From Methylomusa anaerophila (GTDB lineage: Bacteria > Bacillota > Negativicutes > Sporomusales > Sporomusaceae): 64,000 nucleotides of DNA. The stretch covers positions 1,484,001-1,548,000 of the forward strand of contig NZ_AP018449.1 of NCBI RefSeq assembly GCF_003966895.1, written 5' to 3'. Shown here piece after piece: positions 1 to 7,466 of this stretch. The first letter of the stretch is position 1. Each line of letters begins with the position of its first letter. The notes beneath the pieces are model-generated. The model did not search any database and had not been told where the DNA came from. It saw only the letters and a list, made by a program, of their open reading frames with translations. The position numbers and the translations under genes are program-made.

Positions 1-272
1 TCTTAGCCAATCAGCTCGAAGAAGATGAGTACCCCACTGATTGCTAAGAGTATGCCGGCAATGCGCTGTACCATATGCAGCCGGTATGAAAACTAATTGC
101 CTCCGGAAAGCAATAGGGAAAATATAATAATCAACTCCTCTACACGCCTAAACAGGCAGAAGCGGCAGAGTTTTTTTCGACAAGATTCGGTTTTGACTTC
201 GAGTTGATGCAAACCGTTTTTTTAATCATCGCATTTTTTCATGAACATGCCCTGGTAACCAGGACCGCTCTA
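1..272. other. gene-poor left edge, possible relics
   Basis: No complete gene is visible. On the minus strand, positions 4-80 read as a short hydrophobic C-terminus (RIAGILLAISG then VLIFFELIG) ending in a stop at the window edge. An in-frame stop lies only a few codons upstream, so this looks like the tail of a decayed membrane protein. Positions 140-270 give a plausible but unrecognised plus-strand peptide without a start. I cannot name either. Confidence 0.3.
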
Positions 273-301
273 TTGACAGCAGGGAAAAGAACAGATATAT
301 T
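273..301 (+). promoter_or_regulatory. sigma-A promoter of the cadC-like gene
   Basis: A perfect TTGACA at 273-278 and TATATT at 296-301 are separated by exactly 17 bases. The ArsR-type operator lies just downstream of the -10, so a bound repressor would block initiation. Confidence 0.8.
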
Positions 302-306
302 TTAAA

Positions 307-320
307 TGACTATATATTCA
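307..320 (+). promoter_or_regulatory. ArsR/SmtB-type operator (TGA-N8-TCA)
   Basis: TGA at 307-309 and TCA at 318-320 flank eight A/T-rich bases. This is the half-site geometry of SmtB/CadC-family operators. Two further sites with the same spacing occur at 3695-3712 and 3937-3954. It lies between the -10 and the ribosome binding site, consistent with autorepression. Binding is inferred. Confidence 0.6.
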
Positions 321-331
321 GGCGGTGTGTG

Positions 332-706
332 ATGAAAAAGTATGCCTGTGATTCCGATATGTGTGAACAGCTATGTGAACATCCTCAGACTATCTGTCTG
401 GCGAAAAGCGAGATGATGCCGGAAAGGGAAGTGCAGCAAGTGACGGAAATTTTCCGGTTATTGGGTGATATAACCCGGTTTAAAATCCTGCAAGCGTTAT
501 CCAGCCGGGAGTTATGCGTCTGTGATATTGCAGCGGTGGTTGATATGGCGCAATCGGCTGTATCTCATCAGCTTCGTCTGCTGCGCGGGGCCCGCTTGGT
601 AAAGTACCGCAAAGAAGGGACGCTGGCCTGGTATTCGCTTAATGATGATAATATTGCCGTCCTGCTGCAGCATGGGATCCATCATATCCAGCAAAATGAG
701 AAGTAA
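332..706 (+). CDS. cadC: ArsR/SmtB-family metal-responsive repressor, CadC type
   Basis: A 124-residue winged-helix repressor that should leave its operator when Cd(II), Pb(II) or Zn(II) binds. The N-terminal arm carries several cysteines in the first 25 residues (contexts DMCEQLCEH and TICLAK). The ELCVCDIAA segment is the metal-binding alpha-3 motif of CadC, followed by the HTH (MAQSAVSHQLRLLR) and a wing ending in KEGTLAWYSL. The GTG at 329 is in frame, but AGGCGG at 320-325 is better spaced for ATG 332. It faces the cadA-type gene tail to tail, separated by a bidirectional terminator. A decayed paralogue sits in the position where an operon partner of cadA would be expected, so this copy probably regulates the locus in trans. 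Metal identity is inferred from the motif. Confidence 0.88.
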   Translation: MKKYACDSDMCEQLCEHPQTICLAKSEMMPEREVQQVTEIFRLLGDITRFKILQALSSRELCVCDIAAVVDMAQSAVSHQLRLLRGARLVKYRKEGTLAWYSLNDDNIAVLLQHGIHHIQQNEK

Positions 707-717
707 ATGACCGGATA

Positions 718-756
718 AACAAGAGGACTGACCGCTATGCGGTCAGTCCTCTTGTT
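718..756. terminator. bidirectional intrinsic terminator between cadC and cadA
   Basis: An 18-base perfect inverted repeat with a TAT loop and A/T-rich flanks on both sides separates two convergent genes. It can end transcription from either side. Confidence 0.9.
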
Positions 757-763
757 TATCTAT

Positions 764-3421
764 CTAACGCAGCCTTTGCATAAGGCGCATTCCGTTTAGT
801 GTCACCAGAATGGAGGACCCCATGTCGGCTAATACCGCCAGCCACAAGTCAACATAACCCCAAAAGGTAAAGATCACAAATACGATTTTGGTCAACAGAG
901 AAAAGCCGATGTTTTGTTTGATAATCGCAACCGTTTTGCGGCTTAGGTTAATGACATAGGCCAGTTTGCCCAGATCATCGGCCATTAAAGCGATATCGGC
1001 CGTTTCCAGCGCCGTATCCGAGCCGGCCACGCCCATGGCTACGCCAACACTGGCGGCGGCCAGTGCCGGAGCGTCGTTGACGCCGTCCCCGACCATTACG
1101 ACGGTGCCGTATTCCTTGGTCAGCTTTTGCACGGTAGTCACTTTGTCCTGGGGCAACAACTCGCTGTAGTAGGCGTCCAGATTCAGGGTCTTGGAAATAA
1201 AGGCGGCAACCCGGCTGTTGTCCCCGGACAGCATGGCGATGTGTTTCATGCCGGCCTGCCGCAGTTCCCGGATGGCGTCTTTACTGTTGTGCCGCAGTGT
1301 GTCCGCTACGGCGATCAATCCCCAAATGGACGTTTGGGAGCCGATGAGCATGACCGTCTTTCCTTGCTCTTCCAGGCTGATCATGACTTCTTTATGTTGC
1401 TTAAGGCTTAGGCCCAGTTCTTCAAATAACCGGGGGTTGCCGACATAGACCGTTTGCCCGTTGACATCGGCCTGCGCGCCGCGGCCCACCAGGGCCTTGA
1501 AATTGGTAGCCGGCGGCAGGGGAAGCTGCTTCGCTTTTTCCACAATTGCTACGGCCAACGGATGTTCGGACCATTTTTCCACGGCCGCCGCCAGGGTCAG
1601 CAGCTCGTGTTCCTTTTTTTCACCCAGTGGCAGCAGCTCGGTAACGACCGGACGGCCATAGGTAAGGGTGCCGGTCTTATCAAAGGCAATGGCCTGAATA
1701 CCGCCCATTTGTTCCAAATGAGCGCCGCCTTTAATGAGTACGCCGTTGCGGGAGGCATTGCCAATCGCCGACACAATGGAAACCGGCGTGGAGATGACCA
1801 AGGCGCAGGGGCAGGAAATGACCAGCAGCACCAGGCCCTTATAAAACCAGGGGGCAAACGGCTGATTAAACAGCAGCCACGGCAGTACCATGATACCGGC
1901 AGCAACAAGTAGGACCGCCGGGGTATAGTACTTGGCGAAAACATCGACAAATTGCTGGGACGGCGCTTTCTGGGCCTGGGCCTCTTCCACCAGGTGCATA
2001 ATTTTGGCCAATGTGGAGTCGGCGGCAATATGGGTAACCTCAATTTCCAAAGCGCCGTGCTCATTAACCGTTCCGGCATATACCGGGTCTCCGGCCGTCT
2101 TTTCCACCGGCAGTGATTCGCCGGTAATGGTGGCCTGGTTAACGGCCGACAGGCCGCTTTTCACAATGCCGTCCATAGCAATCCGCTCACCCGGTTTGAC
2201 GATCATGGCATCGCCAGTCACGATTTCTTCCACCGGCAGCCGTTCCTCCACTCCATCGCGCCGTACCAGCGCCTCGGGCGGGGCCAGCTCCATCAGCGCC
2301 CGGATGGATTGACGGGTTTTATCCATGGTGTAGGTTTGCAGGGTATTGCCGAAGGAGAATAAAAAGGCAACGGCGGCGCCTTCGCTCCACTCGCCGATGG
2401 CCGCGGCGCCAATTACGGCCACGGTCATGAGAAAGTTCATGTCAAAGGTAAGGGAGCGCAGGCCGTACAGTCCGCTTTTGGCGGCGCTGTAACCGCCGAT
2501 CACGGCGGCGGCAACATACAGGGGAATGAGAACGGTGTTGCCGTAGTTCAGCCACTCCAGCACCGTGGCCAACCCCAGAATAACGCCGGATACAATCATC
2601 GCCTGGGTCCGCCGGTTGGACCACCACGCGGCTTTGGCCTCCGGCCGGCGCGGGCCTGCCGTCAGGCGTTCGGCCTGATAACCGGCCTGTTTAACCGCCT
2701 GCAGAATGTCGGCAACCGGGGCAGCATGCTCGACCGTCATTTTGCCGGCGGCAAAATTCACCTGGGCTGACGCTACGCCCGCCAGGGCGGCAATGCGTTT
2801 TTCCAGCTTGGCGGCACAGTCGCCGCAGTCCAGACCAGCAACCTGAAAGACCGATTGCTGGGTGCCGGAAGGCCCTCCCGCTGCGGGCATGAGCGCGGCC
2901 TGATAGCCAAAGCCGCCAACTGCCTTGGCAATTTGTGCCGGCTGGAGCTTAGATTGATCATAGGTGACTTTCAGCTTAGCGGTGGCAAAATTAACGTTGG
3001 CATCCATGACACCGGTTAGTTTACTGATCCTCTTTTCCAGTTTGGCGGCACAGTCGGCACAGTCCAGGCCATCGACGGTAAAAGTGCTGGTCAGGGTGTT
3101 AGCCCTAGACGGTGTTGTTTGCGCGCTTGCCGGGTGAACCGTGTCAGCGCAGCAGTCGCAGGTGGCAGGCGCCGGAGTGGCGACTGCATCCGCACCGGTG
3201 CAACAATCGCAAGCCGGCTCAGCCACCGGCCGGACTGGCGGCTCTTCTGAACAACAACTGCAACCCGGTTCAGCAGCGGCTGCAGGGATTGACGGCGGGC
3301 AGCAGCCGCAAGTCGCTGCCGGTTTCGGTTTGGTGGATGGTTCGGACGCTGGTGAACAGCAGCCGCTCTGGCAGGCTGTTTTCTTGGGCGGTTTATTTCC
3401 TGATAGTTTTTTAAAGGACAT
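764..3421 (-). CDS. cadA: heavy-metal P1B-type ATPase (Cd/Zn/Pb exporter)
   Basis: An 885-residue inner-membrane ATPase exporting soft divalent cations. Two heavy-metal-associated domains carry GLDCADC (Cys121, Cys124) and GLDCGDC (Cys199, Cys202). Then come the actuator TGES, the transmembrane CPC (residues 537-539) typical of Cd/Zn/Pb pumps, the phosphorylation motif DKTGTLT at 581, an SEHPLA motif and the hinge GDGVNDAPA. Residues 17-91 form an extra low-complexity region with one CxxxCC and four CxCC motifs, making it longer than most CadA proteins. It lies directly downstream of a ruined cadC and shares its operator-controlled promoter at 3718-3746. Substrate is inferred from CPC and the CadC-type regulator; Zn or Pb could equally be the main ion. 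Confidence 0.93.
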   Translation of the reverse strand: MSFKKLSGNKPPKKTACQSGCCSPASEPSTKPKPAATCGCCPPSIPAAAAEPGCSCCSEEPPVRPVAEPACDCCTGADAVATPAPATCDCCADTVHPASAQTTPSRANTLTSTFTVDGLDCADCAAKLEKRISKLTGVMDANVNFATAKLKVTYDQSKLQPAQIAKAVGGFGYQAALMPAAGGPSGTQQSVFQVAGLDCGDCAAKLEKRIAALAGVASAQVNFAAGKMTVEHAAPVADILQAVKQAGYQAERLTAGPRRPEAKAAWWSNRRTQAMIVSGVILGLATVLEWLNYGNTVLIPLYVAAAVIGGYSAAKSGLYGLRSLTFDMNFLMTVAVIGAAAIGEWSEGAAVAFLFSFGNTLQTYTMDKTRQSIRALMELAPPEALVRRDGVEERLPVEEIVTGDAMIVKPGERIAMDGIVKSGLSAVNQATITGESLPVEKTAGDPVYAGTVNEHGALEIEVTHIAADSTLAKIMHLVEEAQAQKAPSQQFVDVFAKYYTPAVLLVAAGIMVLPWLLFNQPFAPWFYKGLVLLVISCPCALVISTPVSIVSAIGNASRNGVLIKGGAHLEQMGGIQAIAFDKTGTLTYGRPVVTELLPLGEKKEHELLTLAAAVEKWSEHPLAVAIVEKAKQLPLPPATNFKALVGRGAQADVNGQTVYVGNPRLFEELGLSLKQHKEVMISLEEQGKTVMLIGSQTSIWGLIAVADTLRHNSKDAIRELRQAGMKHIAMLSGDNSRVAAFISKTLNLDAYYSELLPQDKVTTVQKLTKEYGTVVMVGDGVNDAPALAAASVGVAMGVAGSDTALETADIALMADDLGKLAYVINLSRKTVAIIKQNIGFSLLTKIVFVIFTFWGYVDLWLAVLADMGSSILVTLNGMRLMQRLR

Positions 3422-3433
3422 TTGCTTTCACTC

Positions 3434-3664
3434 CTATCTGTGTTTGCTATGGGCAATCGTCTGCACCAGTAACGAGCTTACATGATTGTCATCCAGGCAA
3501 TACCAAGCCAGTTTTTCCCTCACGGCGATATTTGACCAGACGCGCATTGCGCGACTTGCTGCGCTTCCTGGTCCGGGAGCGCTTCTTTTTTTGGCGGCGG
3601 CAACAACATCCTGATGTTCACAAGATTGCGCGCACAAGTTGTCTTGATACTCTATAGCCAGCAT
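3434..3664 (-). pseudogene. cadC-like ArsR repressor, internally deleted
   Basis: The start (DNLCAQSCEH) matches the Cys-rich N-terminus of the intact CadC at 332-706, and the end (EKLAWYCLDDNHVSSLL) matches its wing and C-terminus. In between, one other frame continues the N-terminal homology (KKEALPDQEAQQVAQ, compare MPEREVQQV) and then jumps to RNARLVKYRREG. The whole DNA-binding helix-turn-helix, roughly 45 codons, is missing, with frameshifts around the deletion. A start and weak Shine-Dalgarno remain, so a short peptide with the cysteine arm could be made but could not bind DNA as CadC does. Its place upstream of cadA shows the ancestral cadC-cadA operon. Confidence 0.85.
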
Positions 3665-3694
3665 AAGCAGCCTTCTCTGCTTTGATATAGTATA

Positions 3695-3712
3695 TATGAA
3701 TACATACTCATA
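3695..3712. promoter_or_regulatory. ArsR/SmtB-type operator of the cadA promoter
   Basis: TATGA at 3695-3699 and TCATA at 3708-3712 form a dyad with an 8-base spacer, overlapping the expected transcription start of the minus-strand promoter. The spacing equals that of the site at 3937-3954. Confidence 0.65.
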
Positions 3713-3717
3713 TGTAT

Positions 3718-3746
3718 AATATATGAGGGTTCGATAAAAAAGTCAA
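3718..3746 (-). promoter_or_regulatory. sigma-A promoter for the decayed cadC and cadA
   Basis: On the minus strand TTGACT (3746-3741) and TATATT (3723-3718) are 17 bases apart, followed at once by the ArsR-type operator. Confidence 0.75.
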
Positions 3747-3785
3747 GGGAAAAATAGAATAGGAGTGGGTTTGCTACTGGCATGC

Positions 3786-3811
3786 GCTGGACCGGGATGA
3801 CCGGTCCAGCG
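3786..3811. repeat. hairpin in the divergent intergenic region
   Basis: GCTGGACCGG and CCGGTCCAGC form a 10-base perfect inverted repeat around a short loop. No T-run follows, so it is not a clear terminator. The surrounding 3747-3902 holds no supportable gene. Confidence 0.5.
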
Positions 3812-3902
3812 TCCGGTACTGCGTCAACCACGGCTTGCTGCTGTCGGTCTTCTGGATGGTGGCTAGCAAGCTTTTGATGGTTACATATAGTCATTTATTT
3901 TC

Positions 3903-3931
3903 TTGACAGCCATGGCAGTAAGGAGTATATT
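3903..3931 (+). promoter_or_regulatory. sigma-A promoter of the iron-uptake operon
   Basis: A perfect TTGACA (3903-3908) and TATATT (3926-3931) lie 17 bases apart. The ArsR-type operator follows 6 bases later. A leader of about 240 nt separates it from the FTR1 gene. Confidence 0.75.
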
Positions 3932-3936
3932 GTATG

Positions 3937-3954
3937 TATGAAAAAGTATTCATA
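3937..3954. promoter_or_regulatory. ArsR/SmtB-type operator in the iron-operon promoter
   Basis: TATGAA (3937-3942) and TTCATA (3949-3954) are a perfect dyad with a 6-base spacer, i.e. the same TGA-N8-TCA core as the cadC and cadA sites. It suggests the CadC-type repressor also touches the iron operon. This is inference from sequence alone. Confidence 0.6.
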
Positions 3955-4105
3955 TATATTATATATTAGCAATGTGCCTTCGAGTCCTGCAAAGGAAAGC
4001 AGCGTGAAAACGAGAGAGACTAATACCTGCCAGTGCCCGCAAGTAATTAGGGGCGGTACTGGTTTCGGGGTGCTTCAGGCAAGAAATTTTTTTAATCTAC
4101 GCAAT

Positions 4106-4124
4106 GAGAATGATTACTATTCTC
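4106..4124. promoter_or_regulatory. Fur-box-like palindrome upstream of FTR1
   Basis: A 19-base near-palindrome with GAGAAT and ATTCTC ends and an ATGATTACTAT centre matches the architecture of the classical Fur box. It lies 55 bases before the FTR1 start and about 180 bases after the upstream promoter, so it may cover a second, weaker promoter or act as a roadblock. Fur control is expected for P19-type iron uptake. Confidence 0.65.
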
Positions 4125-4178
4125 TAAAAGAAGACTTAATTTGTTCCTGGAAGCAGGACGGTGAAAGGAGGTGAAAAT

Positions 4179-5369
4179 ATGCGTAAATGGTTGCTGCTTT
4201 TGCTGGTGCCGCTATTATTCGCCTTTAGTACCAATACTGCCCTGGCAGCCAAGACCTGGGGGCATGTGGTCAGCGATATGGAGAAGGCCTTAAATCAGTC
4301 ACTGACCGTGTATAAACAGGGAGATGCCGAGAAAGCCAGGGAATTGGTGAACGATGCCTACTTCGGCGTGTTTGAAAAAGACGGCATGGAACGGGCAGTC
4401 ATGTCCAATATTTCCGGCAAACGGGCCAGTATCGAGGAATATAAAATCAGCACAATTCGCAAGTTGATGTCCAACCAGGCCCCGGTGGCCCAAGTGGAAA
4501 AGGAAGTCAAGGATTTGGTTGTCATGTTGCGTGAGGATGCGGCTCAACTGGATGGCAAACAGCAGAATCCGACGGAGACATTCGTAGCGTCCTTACTGAT
4601 TCTGGTGCGCGAAGGGTTTGAGGCTATTCTGGTTATTGGCGCAATTATTGCCTATTTGATCAAATCCGGTAACGCCGCCAAAACCCGTATTGTCTACTAT
4701 AGCTCCCTGGCAGCGATTCTGGCCAGTTTTGCAACCGCCGTCGCGTTTCAGCAACTGTTCAGCATTAGTGGTGCCAATCAGGAAATACTGGAAGGTGCGA
4801 CCATGCTGCTGGCAGTAGTGGTGCTATTTTCCGTCAGCCACTGGATGGTGGGCAAGGCAGAAACGCGAGCCTGGCAAAACTATATTGAGGGCAAGGTGCA
4901 GGAGTCCTTGAGCAGTGGTAATACCTGGTCTCTGGGGGCGGCCGCATTTCTGGCGGTCTACCGGGAAGGGGCGGAAACGGTACTTTTTTATCAGGCATTG
5001 TTTGCTGATGCCGACGGTCAGCAGGGCATGATCTGGGGCGGCTTTGCTGTAGGCTGCGTGGCGCTGGTGGTCATTTTTGCTTTTATTCGCTTCGGCAGCG
5101 TGCGAATTCCGTTGAAGCCGTTCTTTTTGGGCACCAGTGTGCTCATGTACCTTTTGTCTATCAGCTTTGCCGGCGGTGGCGTAAAAGAATTGCAGGAGGC
5201 CGGTGTAGTGGGCGTAACGCCGGTACCGGGCGTGGGAACCATCGACTTATTGGGCATTTATCCCACTTGGGAGACGCTGGTGCCCCAGTTTGTCTTGATG
5301 CTGCTGGCAATCGGCGGGGTACTATATCAACGGCGCAAAAACAAAAGCCAGCTTTCGACCGGAATTTGA
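4179..5369 (+). CDS. FTR1-family high-affinity iron permease
   Basis: A 396-residue inner-membrane iron permease. A signal peptide (about residues 1-23, ending ALA) leads an extracytoplasmic helical region to about 135. The membrane domain carries two REGxE iron-binding motifs, REGFE at 144-148 and REGAE at 262-266. The ATG at 4179 is chosen because a strong AAAGGAGGTG lies at 4164-4173; a longer in-frame start at 4161 would lie before that site. It heads an operon with P19, DUF2318, two FtsX-like permeases, an ATPase and an FMN lipoprotein, the layout known from Campylobacter p19 and E. coli fetMP loci. Iron is the likely substrate. Confidence 0.93.
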   Translation: MRKWLLLLLVPLLFAFSTNTALAAKTWGHVVSDMEKALNQSLTVYKQGDAEKARELVNDAYFGVFEKDGMERAVMSNISGKRASIEEYKISTIRKLMSNQAPVAQVEKEVKDLVVMLREDAAQLDGKQQNPTETFVASLLILVREGFEAILVIGAIIAYLIKSGNAAKTRIVYYSSLAAILASFATAVAFQQLFSISGANQEILEGATMLLAVVVLFSVSHWMVGKAETRAWQNYIEGKVQESLSSGNTWSLGAAAFLAVYREGAETVLFYQALFADADGQQGMIWGGFAVGCVALVVIFAFIRFGSVRIPLKPFFLGTSVLMYLLSISFAGGGVKELQEAGVVGVTPVPGVGTIDLLGIYPTWETLVPQFVLMLLAIGGVLYQRRKNKSQLSTGI

Positions 5370-5464
5370 CCTTGGCGGTAGGGAAAGCTGATTGATGCTA
5401 TTGTGTACTTATACTGGATAATGCTACAAACAATAAGGTGGAAGAGAAAAGGGAGGGTATATAG

Positions 5465-6106
5465 GTGAAGAAGAAAATGTATTTTGTCCTAATGATTGTA
5501 CTGGTTAGTGCTTTGGTAGTATTTGCGTCCGGTTGCGGCAGCAGCCAGACCACGAAACCGAGTGAAGCGCCAAAAACGGAGACCAACACCGATGCCAAGA
5601 CTGATAAAGCGGCCGCGCCGCATGAAGCTAAGGGATTTGAGGAGTTCCCGATTGGCGAGGAACAGGAGATGGAGGGGCTGAAGGTTGCTGCCGTGTACTT
5701 CCAGCCGGTGCAAATGGAGCCTGCCGGCATGAGCCTGCCGCCCGATAAAGCCGACTTGCATCTGGAAGCCGATATTTCCGCGACCGCGGACAACAAAACC
5801 GGTTTCGGTGTAGGGGACTGGGTGCCGAATTTGACGGTAAAATACAAACTGAAAAAATTGGATAACGGGCAAGTCATGGAAGGCAATTTCATGCCGATGA
5901 ATGCTACGGACGGGCCCCACTATGGCGCTAATGTAAAAATGCTGGGTGCCGGCAAATATGAAGTGGTGTTTATTATCGAAAGTCCGGAAAAACAGGGCTT
6001 CATGCTACATACCGACAAGGAAACCGGGGTGCCGGGCCGGTTCTGGACCAAACCACTGGAAGTCAAATGGGAATTTGATTTCATTCCAAGAAAATGGGGC
6101 GTGTAA
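5465..6106 (+). CDS. P19/Tp34-family periplasmic iron-binding lipoprotein
   Basis: A 213-residue exported metal-binding protein. The signal peptide ends in a lipobox (FASGC, Cys24), then a low-complexity linker and the P19 (Iron_transport) domain from about residue 55, beginning FEEFPIGEE with VQMEPAGMSLPPDKADLHLE. Met and His residues there are the expected Cu/Fe ligands in P19. GTG at 5465 is used, preceded by AGGGAGGG. P19 proteins deliver iron to the neighbouring FTR1 permease, which fits the order here. The lipid anchor is unlike soluble P19 of proteobacteria but is known in other families such as Tp34. Confidence 0.9.
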   Translation: MKKKMYFVLMIVLVSALVVFASGCGSSQTTKPSEAPKTETNTDAKTDKAAAPHEAKGFEEFPIGEEQEMEGLKVAAVYFQPVQMEPAGMSLPPDKADLHLEADISATADNKTGFGVGDWVPNLTVKYKLKKLDNGQVMEGNFMPMNATDGPHYGANVKMLGAGKYEVVFIIESPEKQGFMLHTDKETGVPGRFWTKPLEVKWEFDFIPRKWGV

Positions 6107-6138
6107 TCGCATTCCTGAAAAAGGGTAGAAAAACAAGT

Positions 6139-6166
6139 GGTCCGGGAATCCGTTCCCGGACCTTTT
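6139..6166 (+). terminator. hairpin with short T/C tract inside the iron operon
   Basis: GGTCCGGGAA and TTCCCGGACC form a 10-base perfect stem with a 4-base loop, followed by TTTT and Cs. It may act as a partial terminator or processing site that lowers expression of the genes after P19. Confidence 0.55.
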
Positions 6167-6203
6167 CCCCCATTGTGGGGATTAAGTCAAAAGGGGGTAG
6201 CGT

Positions 6204-7451
6204 ATGCTTCAATACTTGATACCGGTGCTGCAAAATCTGGCAGCAATCTGTATTCCCCTGGCTTTGCTCTTCGCGCTGACCGGCCAGCGACCAGGGGAAA
6301 GGGTGACGAAATGGTTTTGGCGGGGCGTAGTGTTTGGCAGCGCAGGCGCACTGGCTGTGGTGCTGATGGAATGGTATACGGTATGGATTAATCGTGAATT
6401 ATACGAACTGGGGATACAAGGAGTGGCGCTGATCGGCGAAGTATTGTTGCTGCTCTACGGCTGGCTGGGCTATTGGCGGAGGAAGTTGTATGCGGGTGGC
6501 TGGCTGCCAAGGGGTGTTGCATTTCTCGTGCCCGTGGCACTGCTTTTTTACCGGGGACCGGATGTATTGTTGGTGCCGGCCAATGGGTTGGTGATGGCCA
6601 CCACCTGGGCCAGCAGCGAACTGTGGCTGCAAATCGCCGGTTGTTTGTTGGGCATGGGCCTGGCGGTACTGGCGGCGGTGGCTGTACTGAGGGTAGCCTT
6701 CCCCTTGCCGCCCGTCACGGTGCTTGGTGTGGCTACGGGTAGCTTTTTGACGGTGATGGCCCAACAGACGGTCAGTGTGGTGCAAGTAATGCTGGTCCGC
6801 GGACTGGTGCCGATGAAGCAGTGGTTGTTGGCGGTCATGGTGCCGCTGATTAATGGTCTGGATTGGTTTTTTTATGCGCTGTTGGTCAGCACTTTGGTAT
6901 TAGCAGTGGCGCTATTGCTCCGGCGGTCAGGGGCAGTGGACCCGGACCTCAATCCGGCCAAGCAGCGCAAAATCCGTGCCACCGAACGCAATCGGCGGCG
7001 CTGGGGGGCGGTGGCTGGTACAAACTTGCTGTGTATTTTGCTGTTGACCAGCGTGGGCAAGGCCTATGTGGATCAGAAGGTGGAATTGTCGCCGGCTGTG
7101 CCGGTGACGGCCGAGCAGGATGAAGTCCGGGTGCCTCTGACAACAGCGGGTGACGGTCATCTGCACCGTTTTGTCTACACGGCGTCCAATGGAAAGCCGG
7201 TTCGGTTTATCATCATTAAGAAAAGTGGTTCGGCCTACGGGGTTGGATTGGACGCCTGTGATATTTGCGGACCGACCGGGTATTACGAACGCGAAGGCCA
7301 GGTGGTGTGCAAGCTGTGCGATGTAGTGATGAATACGGCGACCATCGGGTTTACGGGCGGTTGCAATCCGGTGCCGCTGGCCCATAAGGTGGACGGGGGA
7401 ACCCTGGTTGTACCGGTGACGGCCCTGGAAAAGGAAAAAGAACGATTTTAG
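6204..7451 (+). CDS. DUF2318-type membrane Fe-S/metal protein
   Basis: A 415-residue membrane protein with about eight hydrophobic segments followed by an exported C-terminal domain. That domain has cysteine pairs CDIC (Cys352, Cys355) and CKLC (Cys369, Cys372) plus Cys387 in GGCNPVP, the pattern of the DUF2318 Fe-S-containing family. Members sit beside P19 and FTR1 and are thought to carry electrons or metal across the membrane. ATG 6204 follows AAAGGGGG. With the FMN lipoprotein at the operon end it suggests an extracytoplasmic redox step in iron uptake; the exact reaction is unknown. Confidence 0.85.
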   Translation: MLQYLIPVLQNLAAICIPLALLFALTGQRPGERVTKWFWRGVVFGSAGALAVVLMEWYTVWINRELYELGIQGVALIGEVLLLLYGWLGYWRRKLYAGGWLPRGVAFLVPVALLFYRGPDVLLVPANGLVMATTWASSELWLQIAGCLLGMGLAVLAAVAVLRVAFPLPPVTVLGVATGSFLTVMAQQTVSVVQVMLVRGLVPMKQWLLAVMVPLINGLDWFFYALLVSTLVLAVALLLRRSGAVDPDLNPAKQRKIRATERNRRRWGAVAGTNLLCILLLTSVGKAYVDQKVELSPAVPVTAEQDEVRVPLTTAGDGHLHRFVYTASNGKPVRFIIIKKSGSAYGVGLDACDICGPTGYYEREGQVVCKLCDVVMNTATIGFTGGCNPVPLAHKVDGGTLVVPVTALEKEKERF

Positions 7452-7466
7452 CGGGGAGGAAGGACT

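Noticed and set aside
2773..3485. Long frames on both strands inside the cadA 5' part
   Set aside because: They are shadows of the Cys/Pro/Ala-rich CadA N-terminus; none has a start signal.
3652..3894. 80-residue minus-strand frame over the divergent intergenic region
   Set aside because: It runs through a promoter, operator and hairpin, and its composition is not protein-like.
3938..4174. 78-residue plus-strand frame starting MKKYS, resembling the MKKYA start of CadC
   Set aside because: The ATG lies within the operator dyad six bases after the -10, without ribosome binding site, and the rest has no similarity to CadC.
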